A DNA stretch of 8,333 bases from RGIG7213 sp045657205. Lineage in GTDB: Bacteria > Bacillota > Clostridia > Oscillospirales > CAG-272. The notes below the pieces were generated by a model. The model was given only the letters and a program-made list of their open reading frames with translations, had not been told where the DNA came from and did no database searches. The stretch is from positions 1 to 8,333 of the forward strand of contig JAZOSS010000036.1 in NCBI GenBank assembly GCA_045657205.1, read 5' to 3'. The position numbers and the translations under genes are program-made. Positions 6,396 through 8,333 of this stretch are shown here, one piece after another (the stretch's first letter is position 1; every line of letters starts with the position of its first letter).

Positions 6396-7271
6396 CTACG
6401 ATATCACAGATGCGATATATTCCGCATAGGCTTTTGCCACGTTTACACCCGTTGTTTTTTCCATACCGCCGAAAAACGCATTGGAATTTACTTCACACAC
6501 AAGCCCACCGTTTTTGCCTATAAGAATGTCTATTCCGCAGTAGTCAAGGCCAAGTATTTTTGATGCTTTTTCAGCAATCTCTATATATTCATCCGGTGGG
6601 GTTATCTTGACACCGACACCGCCGAGTTCGATATTCGAACGGAAATCGTCCTCGCTTTTTCTCATCATAGCACACAGGTATTTACCGCCGATAACGATTA
6701 TTCTTACATCCTTACCAAAGCTTTCGGAAATATATTTTTGAAACATATGCGGCATACATTTCAGTTTTTCCATAGCGGTTCTTAGTTCTGTTTCGGTGTT
6801 TACAAGATACACGCCTTTCCCAAGCGATCCGTAGCTTTCTTTAACGACCAAAGGAAGTCCGAGTGTGTCTGTTACAGCTTTTATACTTTCATCGGGGATC
6901 AGGGCATCCGGGGTGTAACAAAGAGCACCGGGAAGCGTGTCCGGCATCGGTATGCCTTGTCCGGCAAGTGCAATATGTGTGAGCATTTTATCGTCACAAA
7001 CACTTATGGCATCGGCACTGTTAAACAGTCTTACACCGCTTTTTTCAAGCATTTTGGCTATGTATTTATCTTTGTCGAGATACACTGCAAAATCATATGA
7101 GGAATATTCGTTAACTATTCCGCCGTCTTTTATAACGCACGGGTATTCCCTGTTTTTTGCGCCGTGTGCCTTAATACCTATTTTTTCAAATTCTTCACAC
7201 AGGCGGTAAGACTGATATTCGGCACTTGCCAGCTGTGTATATGCGTTTGTAATTATAATTCCTTTTTTCAT
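6396..7271 (-). CDS. ATP-grasp ligase, RimK-like (amino acid or glutamate ligase family)
   Basis: The 291-residue product carries the ATP-grasp fold of RimK-type ligases, which join an amino acid, often glutamate, to an acceptor carboxylate through an acyl phosphate. An N-terminal Rossmann-like segment (MKKGIIITNAY) precedes the core. LVVKESYGSLGKGVYLV at about 141-157 holds the ATP-binding lysine K144 and glycine loop. FQKYISES (177-184) is the hinge strand, DVRIIVIGGK (188-197) and FRSNIELGG (210-218) are typical RimK blocks, and CEVNSNAFF provides metal-binding E260 and N262. The acceptor is unknown; a ribosomal S6 target should not be assumed. The start is taken at the ATG at 7271. An in-frame TTG at 7286 would add five residues but has no ribosome binding site, and the site before 7271 is itself weak (GAAAG). 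It is followed after 12 bp by a membrane hydrolase, suggesting a ligase-peptidase pair. Confidence 0.88.
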   Translation of the reverse strand: MKKGIIITNAYTQLASAEYQSYRLCEEFEKIGIKAHGAKNREYPCVIKDGGIVNEYSSYDFAVYLDKDKYIAKMLEKSGVRLFNSADAISVCDDKMLTHIALAGQGIPMPDTLPGALCYTPDALIPDESIKAVTDTLGLPLVVKESYGSLGKGVYLVNTETELRTAMEKLKCMPHMFQKYISESFGKDVRIIVIGGKYLCAMMRKSEDDFRSNIELGGVGVKITPPDEYIEIAEKASKILGLDYCGIDILIGKNGGLVCEVNSNAFFGGMEKTTGVNVAKAYAEYIASVIS

Positions 7272-7296
7272 AAAAGCAACTTTCAATTAATATATC

Positions 7297-7314
7297 GGTG
7301 CAAAATAAAGCACC
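7297..7314 (+). terminator. Short hairpin with T-rich tail on the plus strand (weak)
   Basis: GGTGC (7297-7301) pairs with GCACC (7310-7314) around an 8-nt A-rich loop, followed on the plus strand by TTTTATTTTTT. It lies between two minus-strand genes. On the minus strand, where it would matter most, the tail is GATATATT rather than a T run, so it may only slow readthrough or stop antisense transcripts. A 5-bp stem is at the limit of significance. Confidence 0.25.
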
Positions 7315-7316
7315 TT

Positions 7317-7682
7317 TTATTTTTTCGGTGTTGATTGGCTTTTTTTCGAAGCGTTTATTACCGTAAGCAATTTTCTTCTTATTAAAATAGATTTTGTTCG
7401 AACACTCTTGTAATCCTCTTCGGATATTTTTCCTTTTTTGTATAGGATATCAATCCAATATTCAGTCGATACACATTGATCTAAAGCTTCTTCATATTTT
7501 TGTATAATATCTGATTTGTTCGGAGTTGATTTTGCCATACGGATGTTTACACCTATTAATGAAGAAGATAGCATCGCTTGGTTTACATATACAGAACAGC
7601 CGTCTATTTTCTCACAAATATCTGAAATTTGAATTGCAAAATTTATAGATTCTTCTTTAATCCAATTATTGTAATAAGGCAT
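7317..7682 (-). CDS. Four-helix-bundle protein, divergent S23-family copy
   Basis: This 121-residue, mostly helical protein aligns without gaps over 100 positions to the product of the gene at 7874-8227, with 40 identities. Both belong to the S23 family, first seen as the open reading frame inside 23S rRNA intervening sequences and structurally related to Avd of diversity-generating retroelements. No molecular function is established for solitary copies. Shared marks are the SSS-IG-NI segment (about 36-44), a TEYW-like motif before a conserved LYK, and IRRKL near the end. This copy has lost much of the family consensus: SIGANIAEA reads LIGVNIRMA, and DFVHKLEIAQKEANET reads DIIQKYEEALDQCVST. 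The tail is basic and polar. The start is the ATG at 7682, with GGAG 9 nt upstream; the in-frame TTG at 7691 abuts the GGAG and is unlikely. No rRNA or reverse transcriptase is nearby. Confidence 0.8.
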   Translation of the reverse strand: MPYYNNWIKEESINFAIQISDICEKIDGCSVYVNQAMLSSSLIGVNIRMAKSTPNKSDIIQKYEEALDQCVSTEYWIDILYKKGKISEEDYKSVRTKSILIRRKLLTVINASKKSQSTPKK

Positions 7683-7691
7683 AAAAATCAA

Positions 7692-7697
7692 CTCCTT
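7692..7697 (-). promoter_or_regulatory. Ribosome binding site fixing the start of the downstream four-helix gene
   Basis: On the minus strand AAGGAG (7697-7692) lies 9 nt before the ATG at 7682. It touches the alternative TTG at 7691 directly, which rules that codon out as a practical start. Confidence 0.7.
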
Positions 7698-7794
7698 CTT
7701 TGCTTGTAATTAGCATTTTACATTAGTGCGTAGCAAATATACGTTTTCATGTTGATGTATTTCTTGTACAAGATTGTAAATTCATACTGTAAAA

Positions 7795-7823
7795 ATTAAA
7801 ATTCTTTTTCTCTTTTCTTGCAA
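7795..7823 (-). promoter_or_regulatory. Possible promoter for the downstream four-helix gene
   Basis: Minus-strand TTGCAA (7823-7818) and TTTAAT (7800-7795) are separated by 17 nt, each one or two mismatches from consensus. The leader to 7682 would be about 105 nt. The 182-bp gap is very AT-rich, so chance matches are likely, and transcription from the upstream paralog is an alternative. Confidence 0.25.
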
Positions 7824-7873
7824 AATGTTATACTGTACTGTTGTAAAATGAATTTTTTAGGGTTGCTTAAAAA

Positions 7874-8227
7874 TCACTTTTGTCCGTTTAATTTTGATTT
7901 AACAGTCGTAATGGAAGCAATTAACATTCTTCTGATCTTACCGCACTTGTTTCGCAGGAACTTGAACGTAAGCTCGTCGATAATATTACTTTTATATAAA
8001 ACATTAAGCCAAGTTTCAGTTTCGTTTGCTTCCTTTTGTGCTATTTCGAGCTTATGAACAAAGTCGGCACTACTCTCTGCATATTTTGCCTCTGCAATGT
8101 TTGCGCCGATTGAGGAGGAGGAACGAATAAGCTGTTTTGTATATTCGGAGCGTCCTTTTATTTTTGAACAAAGCTCGGTAATTTCAACTGCGAACTCAAT
8201 CGCGAGTTCATGTGAAGTTTTTGACAT
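7874..8227 (-). CDS. Four-helix-bundle protein, canonical S23 family (23S rRNA intervening-sequence protein type)
   Basis: This 117-residue helical protein keeps the S23-family consensus: KQLIRSSSSIGANIAEA at about 31-47, then DFVHKLEIAQKEANETETW (about 55-73), and a basic C-terminus with KIRRMLIAS. The family forms pentameric four-helix-bundle barrels. It occurs inside 23S rRNA intervening sequences, as Avd-like partners in diversity-generating retroelements, and often alone with no known role. Here there is no rRNA or reverse transcriptase in view. The start is the ATG at 8227, 5 nt after AAGGAG. The frame stays open upstream to the window edge through the hairpin array at 8241-8325, but those 35 codons look non-coding: the ribosome site falls after them and family members begin near this ATG. 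The array sits 13 bp from the start codon and could shape its expression or mark a repeat element. A diverged paralog lies 191 bp downstream. Confidence 0.88.
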   Translation of the reverse strand: MSKTSHELAIEFAVEITELCSKIKGRSEYTKQLIRSSSSIGANIAEAKYAESSADFVHKLEIAQKEANETETWLNVLYKSNIIDELTFKFLRNKCGKIRRMLIASITTVKSKLNGQK

Positions 8228-8232
8228 AAATT

Positions 8233-8238
8233 CTCCTT
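8233..8238 (-). promoter_or_regulatory. Ribosome binding site fixing the start of the upstream four-helix gene
   Basis: On the minus strand AAGGAG (8238-8233) lies 5 nt before the ATG at 8227. It separates the coding region from the hairpin array and argues against the longer open frame that continues to the right edge. Confidence 0.8.
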
Positions 8239-8240
8239 TG

Positions 8241-8325
8241 TCCGCTAACGCGGAAGTGACATAGACAGCGTTACTGTCATAATATGCTCGGTAAAGCCGA
8301 GCCTGCCTTACGTCGCGTAAGCGAC
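8241..8325. repeat. Regular array of four short perfect hairpins, open at the right edge
   Basis: Four perfect inverted repeats follow one another: TCCGC-4-GCGGA (8241-8254), GACAG-5-CTGTC (8264-8278), GCTCGG-5-CCGAGC (8286-8302) and GTCGC-4-GCGAC (8312-8325). Their centres are about 23, 23 and 24 bp apart. Loops are TAA- or TTA-containing, and stems are GC-rich against an AT-rich background. The last unit has an overlapping alternative, CTTACG-3-CGTAAG (8307-8321). Stem sequences differ while position and form are kept, suggesting selection on structure. On the minus strand the array is immediately upstream of a four-helix gene, so it may be its leader or one flank of a small dispersed element. 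It may continue past the window. Confidence 0.75.
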
Positions 8326-8333
8326 ATATCACG

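Noticed and set aside
7818..8057. Plus-strand open frame opposite the canonical four-helix gene
   Set aside because: No ribosome site, antisense to a well-conserved protein, and no recognisable domain.
7317..8227. Four-helix pair as a toxin-antitoxin module
   Set aside because: Both genes encode the same fold and are 191 bp apart, with no toxin-like family recognised; the paralog explanation is simpler.
8228..8332. In-frame extension of the upstream four-helix gene by 35 codons through the hairpin array, from a GTG at 8332
   Set aside because: A good AAGGAG ribosome site precedes the ATG at 8227, family members begin there, and the extension is made of palindromes with no family similarity. 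The open frame is probably chance.
8241..8333. CRISPR array
   Set aside because: The units are hairpins with differing stem sequence and 23-bp spacing, with no identical repeats or 30-bp spacers and no cas genes in the window.

Overview
The window looks like chromosomal DNA from a low-GC Gram-positive bacterium, most likely a member of the Clostridia. The genes are AT-leaning, carry GGAG-type ribosome binding sites and near-consensus sigma-A promoters, and are packed into short operons. A complete ruvC sits beside ruvA and ruvB. This fits Clostridia better than Bacilli, which generally use RecU as Holliday junction resolvase. A bacterial Rqc2-type NFACT protein (RqcH) is also typical of Firmicutes. 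The assignment is an inference from gene content; no rRNA is present to confirm it.

Left part (1-1816, minus strand): the Holliday-junction operon ruvC-ruvA-ruvB. Gaps are 7 and 10 bp, and each downstream Shine-Dalgarno overlaps the preceding stop codon. RuvB runs off the left edge, so only its first 233 residues are visible. Between ruvC and the next gene (1817-2029) lie two divergent promoters with near-consensus -35 and -10 hexamers. A cluster of TAGTAT/ATACTA half-sites, including perfect inverted repeats, covers the ruvC promoter.

Middle (2030-5241, plus strand): nif3-rqcH-HAD hydrolase, a tight operon whose genes overlap by 11 and 14 nt. Nif3 is a metal-binding conserved protein of unsettled function. 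RqcH is the ribosome quality control factor that directs alanine tailing on stalled 50S subunits. The third gene is a HAD-superfamily phosphatase-like protein. A strong GC hairpin at 5245-5280 ends this operon and probably serves the convergent minus-strand operon too.

Right part (5286-8333, minus strand): a membrane-anchored alpha/beta hydrolase resembling prolyl aminopeptidases lies 12 bp downstream of a RimK-like ATP-grasp ligase, so a ligase and a putative peptidase share a transcript. Upstream of these are two four-helix-bundle genes of the S23 (23S rRNA intervening-sequence protein) family. They are paralogous (40 identities in 100 ungapped aligned positions), and the downstream copy has lost the family's signature residues. 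The upstream copy is preceded by a regularly spaced series of short perfect hairpins reaching the window edge. This hairpin-array plus S23-like gene is the most unusual structure here. No rRNA, tRNA, CRISPR array, transposase or phage gene was recognised.
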